From an uncultured Alphaproteobacteria bacterium (GTDB lineage Bacteria > Pseudomonadota > Alphaproteobacteria > HIMB59): a DNA stretch of 64,000 nt. The stretch's first letter is position 1. The number at the start of each line of letters is the position of its first letter. This document shows positions 56,299 through 64,000 of the stretch, in pieces. The stretch lies in contig CACJLA010000002.1 of the NCBI GenBank assembly GCA_902594145.1, positions 114,357 through 178,356 of the forward strand, read 5' to 3'. The position numbers and the translations under genes are program-made. The notes beneath the pieces were generated by a model, which had not been told where the DNA came from, made no database searches, and saw only the letters and a program-made list of their open reading frames with translations.

Positions 56299-57318
56299 AT
56301 GTCAAAAATTGATCAATTATTGCTTAGTCTACCTTCTCAGTTTGAAGGACTCTCAGATATCCATCTTTCCTCAGGGAAAAAAGCAGCTGTAAGGTACAAA
56401 GGCGATATCGTAAAAACTGAGGACATAATTACCATCCAAGACATGCAAGAATTTCTGAAAAAACACTTAAATAAGGATCAAATGAAGGAATATCTTGACA
56501 CATTTGACCTAGATTTTGCAGTTGTAATTGAAAAGCAAAGATTTAGAGCAAATGCTTTTAGAACCATGACAGGTCACTCTTTAGTCTTAAGATTAATAGT
56601 GACAGAAATACCTGATATTAAAATACTGAACCTTCCAAGTGCTGTATTCAATGTCCTAAATAAACATGCAGGTCTGGTCTTGGTCACTGGTCAAACTGGA
56701 TCTGGAAAATCAACCTCGCTTGCTGCTATGATTGATCAATTAAACAGAAATCGTGACTCTCATATAATAACTATTGAAGATCCAATTGAATTTACTCACG
56801 AAGATAAAAAATCTGTTATATCTCAAAGAGAAGTTGGAAGAGATACATCGTCTTTTGCCAGAGCTTTAAAAGCAGCATTAAGAGAGGATCCAGATATAAT
56901 TTTACTTGGTGAACTTAGAGATTATGAGACTGTATCTATGGCTTTAACTGCAGCAGAAACTGGCCATTTGGTATTTGGGACTCTTCACACAAGCGGTGCG
57001 TCATCAACAATCAATAGAATAATTGATGCTTATCCAGCTGCAGAACAAGATCAAGCACGTTCACAGTTGTCGACCTCTTTGCAAATGGTCATGACTCAGA
57101 GGTTATTTAAGAAAAAAAAAGGTGGAAGAGTTGGCGCATTTGAAGTTATGGTTTGTACGTCAGCTATCAGAAATTTAATAAGAGAAAATAAAATACCTCA
57201 AATAGATCAAATGATAGAAACAGGTTCTAGAGATGGCATGATAAGGATGGAGGCTTATATCTCTGATTTAGTCTCAAAAGGAATTATTGATGAACCAGAA
57301 GAAGATTCATCTCACTAA
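56299..57318 (+). CDS. pilT: Type IV pilus retraction ATPase PilT
   Basis: Start set at the ATG of MSKIDQLL (residue 15 of a longer ORF), giving 339 residues, the usual PilT length. Walker A is VTGQTGSGKSTSL, Asp box TIEDPIEF, Walker B IILLGELRDYET, His box LVFGTLHTSGA. The PilT-specific C-terminal motif is intact: AIRNLIRENKIPQ. It powers pilus retraction. The minor pilin gene downstream starts within its 3' end. Confidence 0.94.
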   Translation: MSKIDQLLLSLPSQFEGLSDIHLSSGKKAAVRYKGDIVKTEDIITIQDMQEFLKKHLNKDQMKEYLDTFDLDFAVVIEKQRFRANAFRTMTGHSLVLRLIVTEIPDIKILNLPSAVFNVLNKHAGLVLVTGQTGSGKSTSLAAMIDQLNRNRDSHIITIEDPIEFTHEDKKSVISQREVGRDTSSFARALKAALREDPDIILLGELRDYETVSMALTAAETGHLVFGTLHTSGASSTINRIIDAYPAAEQDQARSQLSTSLQMVMTQRLFKKKKGGRVGAFEVMVCTSAIRNLIRENKIPQIDQMIETGSRDGMIRMEAYISDLVSKGIIDEPEEDSSH

Positions 57319-57892
57319 AGGTTTTTCATTAGTAGAATTACTTGTAGTAATTGCGATAATCGGAGTGATTGCAGGTGCAGGCTTTTTAGTCACTACAAGT
57401 TTTGTTGGAACATCAAAATTATCGAACGAGTACACTCACTTAATTCAATTGGTAAAAAAATACTACAAACTTTCAAATGCTCAAAATGAACCTATGTTCA
57501 TGACTTTTAATTCTGATGAAACAAATTATTTAACAGCAGCAACTATAATAAAATTTTCGGATGATGATTACTCACGATTTGGGTTAGATGTAGATTGTTC
57601 TGGGTTAATTGGCTCAACATCCTATGAAGAAGTAAACAATGCCATACAACCTGATGATTATAATTTTCAAGGTATGAGAATTCTTGTTTGCCCACAAGAC
57701 GGTTATACCTTAACCTTTAACGGAATTTGTTTTAATGGAAAAAATGAATTAGCTGAAACAGTAGTGCTTTATATTCACTCTATGTCAGATAGTGCTCTTA
57801 GTTGTGATAGTATAGAAACACTCAAGTCAGATTTTAGAAAAAAATTAACGTTCTATAGCACTGGTTATGTTGAAGATGAAAGAAATTTTTAA
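57290..57892 (+). CDS. Minor pilin-like protein (FimT/GspH-like)
   Basis: 200 residues with prepilin signal LTKG-FSLVELLVVIAIIGVI and Glu at position 5 after the cleavage Gly. The head domain has four cysteines. It starts 29 bases inside pilT and runs 26 bases into the next gene, so pilT and four pilin-like genes form one tight operon. The first of the set resembles FimT/GspH in position and size. Confidence 0.8.
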   Translation: MNQKKIHLTKGFSLVELLVVIAIIGVIAGAGFLVTTSFVGTSKLSNEYTHLIQLVKKYYKLSNAQNEPMFMTFNSDETNYLTAATIIKFSDDDYSRFGLDVDCSGLIGSTSYEEVNNAIQPDDYNFQGMRILVCPQDGYTLTFNGICFNGKNELAETVVLYIHSMSDSALSCDSIETLKSDFRKKLTFYSTGYVEDERNF

Positions 57893-59183
57893 AAGGAACA
57901 ACGGTTTTGGTATAGTAGAAGCAATAATTGCTTTAGCAATTTTAGCTATAGCTGTAGCTGCACTAATGCAAACTACATCAGTGATGTTTGACTCGTTAAG
58001 CACTGATAATAGAATAACTAGAGATAATACATTTTGTGAGAATGTATTTAATGACATTGGTTTAATTTACGATGATACATTTGATACTTATGAAGCTGCA
58101 ACTGTAAATACAAACTCAAGTGATGCGGGAGAGCGTAAATTAACTATTGATGGTGCTGTTATTTCTGATGATACTTATACTTCCTTCAATGAGGGAACAT
58201 TGTCTGTTCCTAGTATTTCAAATAATTTAGAAGTTTATTATTCTGCAGCAAACGATACTCAATATGATTTAGAAATAAAAAATCCTTTTATTTTATATGA
58301 TAGTACAGGAACATCAGCACTTTCCGATAATAATGGAATTTATATTTTAGACAATGATGAGACTTTTAATGATTATAATGAATTCTTAGATGTTACATCA
58401 AGAGATGAAATATTTATTAATAATCGTGAAGAAAACTCAGGAATAGTTGTGAATGACTCAACTACTACTTATAGTATTTCTACATTAGATATGCAGGTGA
58501 GTTATAATTATTGCAATAGTTCATATGCATCGACAACCGATACTGTTTCAAATGCATTAATCGTACAATTTGATGAGTTGGGTGATTATCCTACAAAAAC
58601 TCCTTACGGTAAATCTCCTACCCTGAACGGTATAATCATAGAGGAAAATGATGTAGGAGCGATGATCGCTTCTTGGGAAAGGGTATGCCTTGCAACTTCT
58701 AATTGCACAAGTGACAGTGAAAGAGATTGTGTTGATAATGCTTTATCGGGACTAGATGATGAGGAAATTTCAGATGCTGGAGATTTATATTTCTTATTCA
58801 CACTCAAAAATTCAATTTTAGATATTGATAATGGAGATCCAATATCATTTACTTATCTGGAAACAACAGAGGTAGATGGGTTTCGAGTTGAAAAGACATA
58901 CCAAGACTCCTTTAGTGAGGGGTCTGATATGATTAAATTAGATGACGGTTATGAAAGTGATTTGACTACAAGCTTAGGTTCACCTTTCATAGAGATTGTA
59001 GATGGATGGCGAACTCTAGCTAATGAAAAATTAAGACATAATGATGTCGATATTGTTATAAGTTGTGAGGCTACAGACACTGACGGTAATTGTGACTCTT
59101 CAAGTAGAGTTGCCAGCTGTCAAGTAAATAACTCTGAAGGAGCTCACATGAAATTTAGTCGAGTATTCAGAAAGGCTCTTTAA
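57867..59183 (+). CDS. Minor pilin-like protein, large (PilV-like position)
   Basis: 438 residues, two to three times the size of a usual PilV. Prepilin signal RNNG-FGIVEAIIALAILAIAVAAL with Glu5. The large extracytoplasmic part is Asp/Ser/Thr-rich and has eight or more cysteines, several near the C terminus (SCEATDTDGNCD, VASCQVN). An ATG three codons in is an alternative start. The size suggests an added binding or structural domain that I do not recognise. Confidence 0.75.
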   Translation: MLKMKEIFKRNNGFGIVEAIIALAILAIAVAALMQTTSVMFDSLSTDNRITRDNTFCENVFNDIGLIYDDTFDTYEAATVNTNSSDAGERKLTIDGAVISDDTYTSFNEGTLSVPSISNNLEVYYSAANDTQYDLEIKNPFILYDSTGTSALSDNNGIYILDNDETFNDYNEFLDVTSRDEIFINNREENSGIVVNDSTTTYSISTLDMQVSYNYCNSSYASTTDTVSNALIVQFDELGDYPTKTPYGKSPTLNGIIIEENDVGAMIASWERVCLATSNCTSDSERDCVDNALSGLDDEEISDAGDLYFLFTLKNSILDIDNGDPISFTYLETTEVDGFRVEKTYQDSFSEGSDMIKLDDGYESDLTTSLGSPFIEIVDGWRTLANEKLRHNDVDIVISCEATDTDGNCDSSSRVASCQVNNSEGAHMKFSRVFRKAL

Positions 59184-59185
59184 AA

Positions 59186-59782
59186 ATGAAAATGAAACTT
59201 AATGGTTTTTCTTTAGTTGAGCTCATTATTTCTATTGCAATTATAACAATGGTTATTGCAGGAGCTCTTTTTGCATTTCAAATAATGCAACAAAACACAT
59301 CCTCTGGCATAGCTATCTCAAAAGCAAATGAAATTTCTGAACATATTTTTGACAATATCGAAAGAGATTTAAAACAGACTGGTATTTTTTATAATATTGA
59401 TACAACTTCAGGTTATGATGAAACTCTTGTAAATCCTGATAATAATTATGACCCTGACTTAGTCTATGTAGTAGATGAAACTAATGACCTTAACTGGACA
59501 ATCAATATCTGTTATGATCTAAATGATCAAGAAAGGGTCATAATTTTATACGAATATGTTCAAGAAAATGTGTATGAAGATGGAGCGTTAACTAGAAGTA
59601 AAACTAATGTTGGAACTGGTACATGTACAGACACAACCAATTCTCAAGAACCAGTTGCAAGTGCTCTTCTCGCTTTTTTAATTACAAAGTCTGATAGTAA
59701 ATTTACATTAGAATTATCTTTTCCTGGAGCTCAAGATAAAACCTATGATTATAAAAAAGTTATATCAGTACCTCAGTTATAA
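59186..59782 (+). CDS. Minor pilin-like protein (PilW-like)
   Basis: 198 residues, prepilin signal MKMKLNG-FSLVELIISIAIITMV with Glu5, then the long helix with QIMQQNTSSGIAISKANEI and DNIERDLKQTG, as in PilW/GspJ proteins. It lies two bases after the large pilin gene and overlaps the next gene by 38 bases. Probably part of the priming tip complex of the pilus. Confidence 0.8.
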   Translation: MKMKLNGFSLVELIISIAIITMVIAGALFAFQIMQQNTSSGIAISKANEISEHIFDNIERDLKQTGIFYNIDTTSGYDETLVNPDNNYDPDLVYVVDETNDLNWTINICYDLNDQERVIILYEYVQENVYEDGALTRSKTNVGTGTCTDTTNSQEPVASALLAFLITKSDSKFTLELSFPGAQDKTYDYKKVISVPQL

Positions 59783-61121
59783 AATTTCTAAACTTCCAAA
59801 TGATGGTATGGCAATTGCTATTGTTACATTAATTGCTTTAATGATGACACTTAGCACAGTGGCACTTTATTACCTTACTTCAGGTTTTAGTAAATCAACA
59901 GTCACAGACTCATATAAAAAACAATCTGATTATTTAGCTGAGTCAGCTGCAGATAAAGCTTTAATAATATTAAATGAAAGAACTGGTGATAGTGGACATC
60001 AAGATGTGGTTAATACAAATGACTCAATTTCTATTCAGGATGTGACAGATGAGAATTTTTTGAAATGTTTAGGATTACATGGTTATACTTCCGATGGAGA
60101 TCCTTACATTTACAATGTTGGTTGGGGAGGTCCTAGCTATATGCCAGATGAGGATTTAGCTGACTTTTCAGGTTATTACATAATTCAAAAATTATCAGAA
60201 GAAACGGATGCACTGGTATTTGATAACTCCACAACTCTCGAACTTTTGGGAAGCTTTGATAATGCGAATTCAAGTGGATCAAGATTATTTCAATCTGCAT
60301 TTTCAATCGAATTAAACGTACATCTTGACTCTATTTCAGAGGGCTCCTTATTCCAGTTATATGACGACATTAACTCGAGTCGTGAAATAATAATTGGGTT
60401 TAATTCAGATGAAGAAGTAATAGTTAGTTTTTACAGTGGAGGATCTTATGTAACTTTTGACTCTAATATCACATTACACCCAACTAATCCGTCTCATATA
60501 ATTGTTACATATAGTGATGCAAGTCAAAATATAACTATATATGTAGATGGTGCGGGTACTCAAGCCTATGTAACAAATGGTATAGACCTAGCTGAAAGTA
60601 ATTCACTTTACACTTTTGAATATGTCAATACCAGTGGTATATCCGGCTACACCACAATGTTAAGAATTTGGAATAGAGAATTAGGATCTGATGAAGTTCC
60701 AGGTTTGATAAATGATTATGTTTTCAACTCTGTCACAAACCCTGATCTATTAACAGCATTTCATTTTGACGAAAATTCAAATGATAGATTTCAAAATAAG
60801 TATGATACATCAGTAGATGTATGTAATAATGGAGATTATTGTTACTTTACTGTCAGTGATGCATCTGAGATGCTTGCAAAAGCAGTCGATAATTTTACTC
60901 AATCAGGTACTATTGAAGATCCGACGGAGAGCACAATTGATCCTTCAACTGGAGAACCTTATATAAATTCCTTGCCTTCGGTTATTTCTTATTCCTCGAC
61001 CTATAAAATCTTATCATGTGGTGTAGGACTTAATGATATTATTACAGGATCAGAGAGATTAGTTGAATATGAGGGGTTTGCTTCAGTTAACCAATCAATA
61101 GTTGGGGAGCGAAGATTTTAA
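59745..61121 (+). CDS. PilX-like minor pilin with LamG-like domain
   Basis: 458 residues. The N-terminal helix (about 21-46, following NDG) is pilin-like but has no Glu5, as in PilX/GspK. Residues about 155-345 look like a LamG/concanavalin-type jelly roll: FSIELNVHLDSISEGSLFQL, IIVTYSDASQNITIYVDGAG, and the typical late strand TMLRIWNRELGSDEV. The C-terminal part returns to pilin-like sequence. This domain may make it an adhesive tip protein. It converges with a small secreted gene by a 4-base overlap. Confidence 0.75.
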   Translation: MIIKKLYQYLSYKISKLPNDGMAIAIVTLIALMMTLSTVALYYLTSGFSKSTVTDSYKKQSDYLAESAADKALIILNERTGDSGHQDVVNTNDSISIQDVTDENFLKCLGLHGYTSDGDPYIYNVGWGGPSYMPDEDLADFSGYYIIQKLSEETDALVFDNSTTLELLGSFDNANSSGSRLFQSAFSIELNVHLDSISEGSLFQLYDDINSSREIIIGFNSDEEVIVSFYSGGSYVTFDSNITLHPTNPSHIIVTYSDASQNITIYVDGAGTQAYVTNGIDLAESNSLYTFEYVNTSGISGYTTMLRIWNRELGSDEVPGLINDYVFNSVTNPDLLTAFHFDENSNDRFQNKYDTSVDVCNNGDYCYFTVSDASEMLAKAVDNFTQSGTIEDPTESTIDPSTGEPYINSLPSVISYSSTYKILSCGVGLNDIITGSERLVEYEGFASVNQSIVGERRF

Positions 61122-61525
61122 ATAAATAGTTTTCTACACACAGTTTTTCTTTGATCTTCTGTTAATTTGTAAAAAACAAATGAAACTTGTGGTTCAATAA
61201 TATTTAGTCTGTAATTATAATTATATTCACTTATCTCTGATGCAACTATACTTACCTCCATTAAGCGATCTAAAAAAAGCCTAGAGTCTTCAAATCTATA
61301 TTCAAAACCAGGAAAAGAGGTTGAGCATTCTTCCAGAATGACAATTTTAGATTGGATGCTATCTAAAAAGTCCATATCACCATAGATATCTGCTGATTTG
61401 AAATCTAGTTTATTAGAGAACTCTAATAGATCATCATGGAGTATTGAATATTGAAGAGATTTATCTAATTGAGCGTGACTGTTTAATGAAAAAATAAATA
61501 CAAACAAAAAGATAGCGAATCTCAT
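61118..61525 (-). CDS. Small secreted protein, unknown function
   Basis: Start set at the ATG giving a clean signal peptide (MRFAIFLFVFIFSLNSHA); the longer ORF adds 28 residues of poor quality. 135 residues with two cysteines and no recognised motif; mostly helical by appearance. It overlaps the LamG pilin gene tail to tail and diverges from the acidic membrane protein gene. Confidence 0.65.
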   Translation of the reverse strand: MRFAIFLFVFIFSLNSHAQLDKSLQYSILHDDLLEFSNKLDFKSADIYGDMDFLDSIQSKIVILEECSTSFPGFEYRFEDSRLFLDRLMEVSIVASEISEYNYNYRLNIIEPQVSFVFYKLTEDQRKTVCRKLFI

Positions 61526-61588
61526 AAAAATAATCTTACATATATGTTTGTTAAAATCTACATTAAGGTATATAAGTAATTTCGTGCT

Positions 61589-62500
61589 ATGACCGATAAT
61601 GATAAGCATATCGAACCATCTTTAACACCAAAAGAGGATGAAGAATTTGATCTAGATCTTGAAAACTCTCAAGAAACTAACAATGAAGAAATAAATTTTG
61701 ATGAGTCTGACTTCGATAATGGCTCAAATAATGACATAGATCTTGGAGATTTTGAGTCAGTAGAAGAAAAAACTGAAGAAAACCAACTAAGCGATAATTT
61801 AGATTTAGATAATGGTCATAAGGAAGATCAAACAAATGAAGTAGCTAATAAAAATGATGAAAATATTTCAAATGACCATATTTCACCTCTAGATAATCTT
61901 GTTAAGATCCAAACAGATACTATAAATCATTTAGACAAGCTAATAAGTACTTCTGAAAAATTTTTACCAGATATAGTAAATATAAAAAACGAAATGGTAA
62001 ATGTTAAAGAAAAGCTTAATGAAATAGAAATTAATCTAAATAATAAAATTGATAATTTAAATGCTAACGCTGGGACTAGTTCGCCAGACTCAAATAATGC
62101 TGATGAGGAGATTTCTATTTTCCAAAAATCTGAAACTTCGACTTATGATGACTCAGGTTTGTTAAAACCCTCAAAACCATCTTTAGAAAGCTCAGATGTA
62201 TCAAAAGAAGTGACATCAGAACAAAATAGTGAACCTGAACTATCTAAATCTGAAATTGAAAAAGTTAAAGATAAAGAGTCAGATACGGCCGATGAGGAAA
62301 TTCAAAATGAAGAAGTAAAAACTAAAACAGTTACTCAATTAACTCCTCTTGGCAGTTTCATTATTATTTTTGTCTTCCTCTTATTTATAATGGGTCTACT
62401 TGCGTTTGTTGATAAAACAGCTGGTTTACCAAATGTAGGTATCATAAAAATTTTAAAACCAGCGTTTAAATTATTTGAACCATTATTATTTTTTTTATAA
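61589..62500 (+). CDS. Acidic protein with C-terminal transmembrane helix, unknown function
   Basis: 303 residues. The first ~95 residues are extremely acidic and Asn-rich, followed by a coiled coil (about 105-155), another acidic Ser-rich linker, and one transmembrane helix (about 251-272), leaving a short hydrophobic tail. No family recognised. The layout is that of a tail-anchored, mostly cytoplasmic scaffold. It precedes two more small unknown genes on the same strand. Confidence 0.65.
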   Translation: MTDNDKHIEPSLTPKEDEEFDLDLENSQETNNEEINFDESDFDNGSNNDIDLGDFESVEEKTEENQLSDNLDLDNGHKEDQTNEVANKNDENISNDHISPLDNLVKIQTDTINHLDKLISTSEKFLPDIVNIKNEMVNVKEKLNEIEINLNNKIDNLNANAGTSSPDSNNADEEISIFQKSETSTYDDSGLLKPSKPSLESSDVSKEVTSEQNSEPELSKSEIEKVKDKESDTADEEIQNEEVKTKTVTQLTPLGSFIIIFVFLLFIMGLLAFVDKTAGLPNVGIIKILKPAFKLFEPLLFFL

Positions 62501-62578
62501 ATAAACTTCCTATTAAATTCAAATTTTTTTATAATTTAAATCCTTTGGTGTTAAGACTTATTGTGGTAAAAGCAAACT

Positions 62579-63073
62579 ATGAAATTTGTCTTATTAATAT
62601 TTTTAATCTTACCAAATATAATCTTAGGATCTGAATTAGATGCAAGAAAACTTTATATTGATGCAAAGATGCAAAGTTTGAGTAATGGATGTAATGTACA
62701 AACTATCGCTCTAAAAGTATCATCTTCTTTTATGCCCTCACAACGGGGCAGTGATTTAAGTGGTTTAACCAAAGCTATCTTTTGCCTAGAGAATTATAAA
62801 AGTAATATTCTGCCAATTTATGAGGAGATTTTAGCAAAATATCCTTATTCAGAAGTCTCTTATGATTTATTATCAGGGTTTTTTTTAGATAGACAAACAT
62901 TTAGTGAATTAGAAATACTTTTGCTATCCTCACTACAATCTGATTTTAAAATCACAAATTTGAAAGAATTAAGTCAAATGTTTAACAATCTTCAGTTGAT
63001 GCAGGATAACACAAATAATGAGAACTCTAGCAACAGTGACCTATCAATTGATGACCTATTATTAGAAGAATAG
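62579..63073 (+). CDS. Small secreted protein, unknown function
   Basis: 164 residues with a signal peptide (MKFVLLIFLILPNIILGS). The mature part is helical with two cysteines and a TPR-like feel (YEEILAKYPYSEVSYDLLSG), ending in an acidic Asn/Ser tail. No motif firmly recognised. The end of the gene forms a hairpin with the downstream bases. Confidence 0.65.
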   Translation: MKFVLLIFLILPNIILGSELDARKLYIDAKMQSLSNGCNVQTIALKVSSSFMPSQRGSDLSGLTKAIFCLENYKSNILPIYEEILAKYPYSEVSYDLLSGFFLDRQTFSELEILLLSSLQSDFKITNLKELSQMFNNLQLMQDNTNNENSSNSDLSIDDLLLEE

Positions 63074-63087
63074 AGTTTCTTCTAATA
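63060..63087 (+). terminator. AT-rich hairpin at the end of the secreted protein gene
   Basis: A perfect 11-bp stem, TATTAGAAGAA with its complement, around the six-base loop TAGAGT, which contains the TAG stop codon. No strong thymine run follows, so it may act as an attenuating or stabilising hairpin rather than a full terminator. Confidence 0.4.
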
Positions 63088-63138
63088 TAATCATTTGATA
63101 AATTTGTATAAATAAAAATTAAGTAATTAAATTTTGCA

Positions 63139-63465
63139 ATGAATGTCTTATTTATTTTCCTATTCTTAATTCTTATTACTAGTGTTTGGTTCATAAGAAA
63201 GGACATAAAAAAACTTTATAAAATTATTTATGAAATTAGAGAAAATATGCCAGATAGACTAAGCGAAGAAGAAAAAAAGATTGAAATTAAAAAAAAATAT
63301 TATTCGTCTCTAAAAGATAATTCATCTCTAGATATAAAAGATAAGTTAACAAATAAAGATTTAAATGAAAAAAATGAGTTTGATGAAATAATGTCTAAAG
63401 TAGTAACAGACGACAAAATTAGAAATAAAATTAGCAATATTTATAAAAAGAATAAAAATAAATAA
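63139..63465 (+). CDS. Small membrane protein, unknown function
   Basis: 108 residues: an N-terminal transmembrane helix (about 2-18) followed by a strongly charged, Lys-rich cytoplasmic tail with coiled-coil tendency. No family recognised. Its stop codon directly abuts the start of the glutaminase gene (TAAATG), so the two are cotranslated. Confidence 0.6.
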   Translation: MNVLFIFLFLILITSVWFIRKDIKKLYKIIYEIRENMPDRLSEEEKKIEIKKKYYSSLKDNSSLDIKDKLTNKDLNEKNEFDEIMSKVVTDDKIRNKISNIYKKNKNK

Positions 63466-64000
63466 ATGAATAATAACATAGACCTAAAACTTAATTGGTT
63501 AAAAAATATTCCTAAACGAGCTGGTGATCTATACTTTTCTCTTTGTGAGAGCAAAGGAAATGCAATCTATAAAAATGAATTTCAAGCTTATGTATTTGAT
63601 GCAGGTCTAACATCAATTGACTTTAGATTGAAAAATTTTTTTGAAATGCTCGATAGTATGGGTGAAACAATAAATTTTGAAGAATTTATTAATTTAATGA
63701 ATTTAGGAGGTTTATTAATTGAAAGAGCCTTGAGAGGAGAGTTAGCAGTACCTGATTTTAAAAAATTCTCAAATAACTTAGATAAAATTTATGACGAAGT
63801 TATAGATAATAAAAGTGGTGAATTAGCAAATTACATACCACCACTTGCAGAGGTCAATCCAGAGCAATTTGGAATAGCAGTTGTTACAGCAGATGGTCAA
63901 GTATATCAGCGTGGTGATACAAATGTTGATTTTTCCATACAATCGATGTGTAAACCATTTAACTATTGTATCGCAATTGAGGAATTAGGTTTAGAAAAGG
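63466..64000 (+). CDS. Glutaminase, long form, N-terminal fragment
   Basis: Gene cut by the right edge; 178 residues visible. Glutaminase makes glutamate and ammonia from glutamine. Its core begins at ELANYIPPLAEVNPEQFGIA and includes DFSIQSMCKPFNYCIAIEEL, where the catalytic Ser-x-x-Lys is S-M-C-K. About 115 residues precede the core, with EF-hand-like helices (FEMLDSMGETINFEEFINLM) and LAVPDFKKFSNNLDKIYDE. This matches the long, eukaryotic-type architecture rather than the short bacterial GlsA. Confidence 0.9.
   Translation, partial: MNNNIDLKLNWLKNIPKRAGDLYFSLCESKGNAIYKNEFQAYVFDAGLTSIDFRLKNFFEMLDSMGETINFEEFINLMNLGGLLIERALRGELAVPDFKKFSNNLDKIYDEVIDNKSGELANYIPPLAEVNPEQFGIAVVTADGQVYQRGDTNVDFSIQSMCKPFNYCIAIEELGLEK

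Overview
The window is about 30% G+C and tightly packed. It looks like a chromosome segment of a small-genome, AT-rich, free-living (probably marine) alphaproteobacterium. The main evidence is gene order: tig-clpP-clpX-lon-hup-tRNA-Val-tRNA-Asp followed by nuoA-F is an arrangement I know from Alphaproteobacteria. The glnB-glnA, mnmA-sufBCDS, and anmK/tyrS neighbourhoods and a TRAP solute-binding protein also fit. Many neighbours share start or stop codons, and several convergent pairs overlap tail to tail. I cannot place the organism below class level. tRNA-His carries an encoded G-1 and C73.

Layout. 1-3378 (minus): nuoA-B-C-D-E and the start of nuoF, the front of the complex I operon. 3744-7421 (plus): a moxR / DUF58 / transglutaminase trio sitting in opposite orientation inside the conserved hup-tRNA-nuo order. 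7660-13864 (minus): tRNA-Asp, tRNA-Val, HU, Lon, ClpX, ClpP, trigger factor, tRNA-Leu, tRNA-His. 13930-18050: nitrogen regulation (PII, glutamine synthetase, and convergent GlnE). 18041-22931: Dus, HisI, ThrRS (without TGS domain) and two convergent EamA transporters. 22946-29345 (minus): mnmA and a complete SUF iron-sulfur operon with no visible regulator gene. 29396-33319: hydrolase, AnmK, TyrRS, MetX-like hydrolase.

33435-45096 is accessory-looking and signal-rich. It holds a secreted cysteine-rich pair, two RsbW-like ATPases, a STAS protein, a HisKA-REC-PP2C phosphatase, a single-domain receiver, a 1072-residue hybrid sensor kinase with one dead receiver, an orphan TRAP-type binding protein, a rhodanese-like protein and the prepilin peptidase. 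Together they have the parts of a partner-switching (RsbU/RsbW/RsbV-type) circuit wired to two-component signalling.

44043-61121 is a type IV pilus locus: pilD, a major pilin candidate, pilC, pilB, a small repeat protein, secretin, PilP-, PilO- and fused PilM-PilN-like proteins, divergent pilT, and four minor-pilin-like genes. It has unusual architectures: PilM-PilN fusion, a PilO-like protein with an N-terminal tandem repeat encoded by 87-bp units, a PilP-like protein with LysM and SPOR-like regions, and a PilX-like protein carrying a LamG-like domain. Interleaving of the switch genes with pilD and pilA suggests, but does not prove, that the circuit controls pilus production or use. 61118-63465 holds four small unknown secreted or membrane proteins. 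The window ends inside a glutaminase whose N-terminal half resembles the long eukaryotic-type form. I saw no rRNA, CRISPR array, insertion sequence or integrase.
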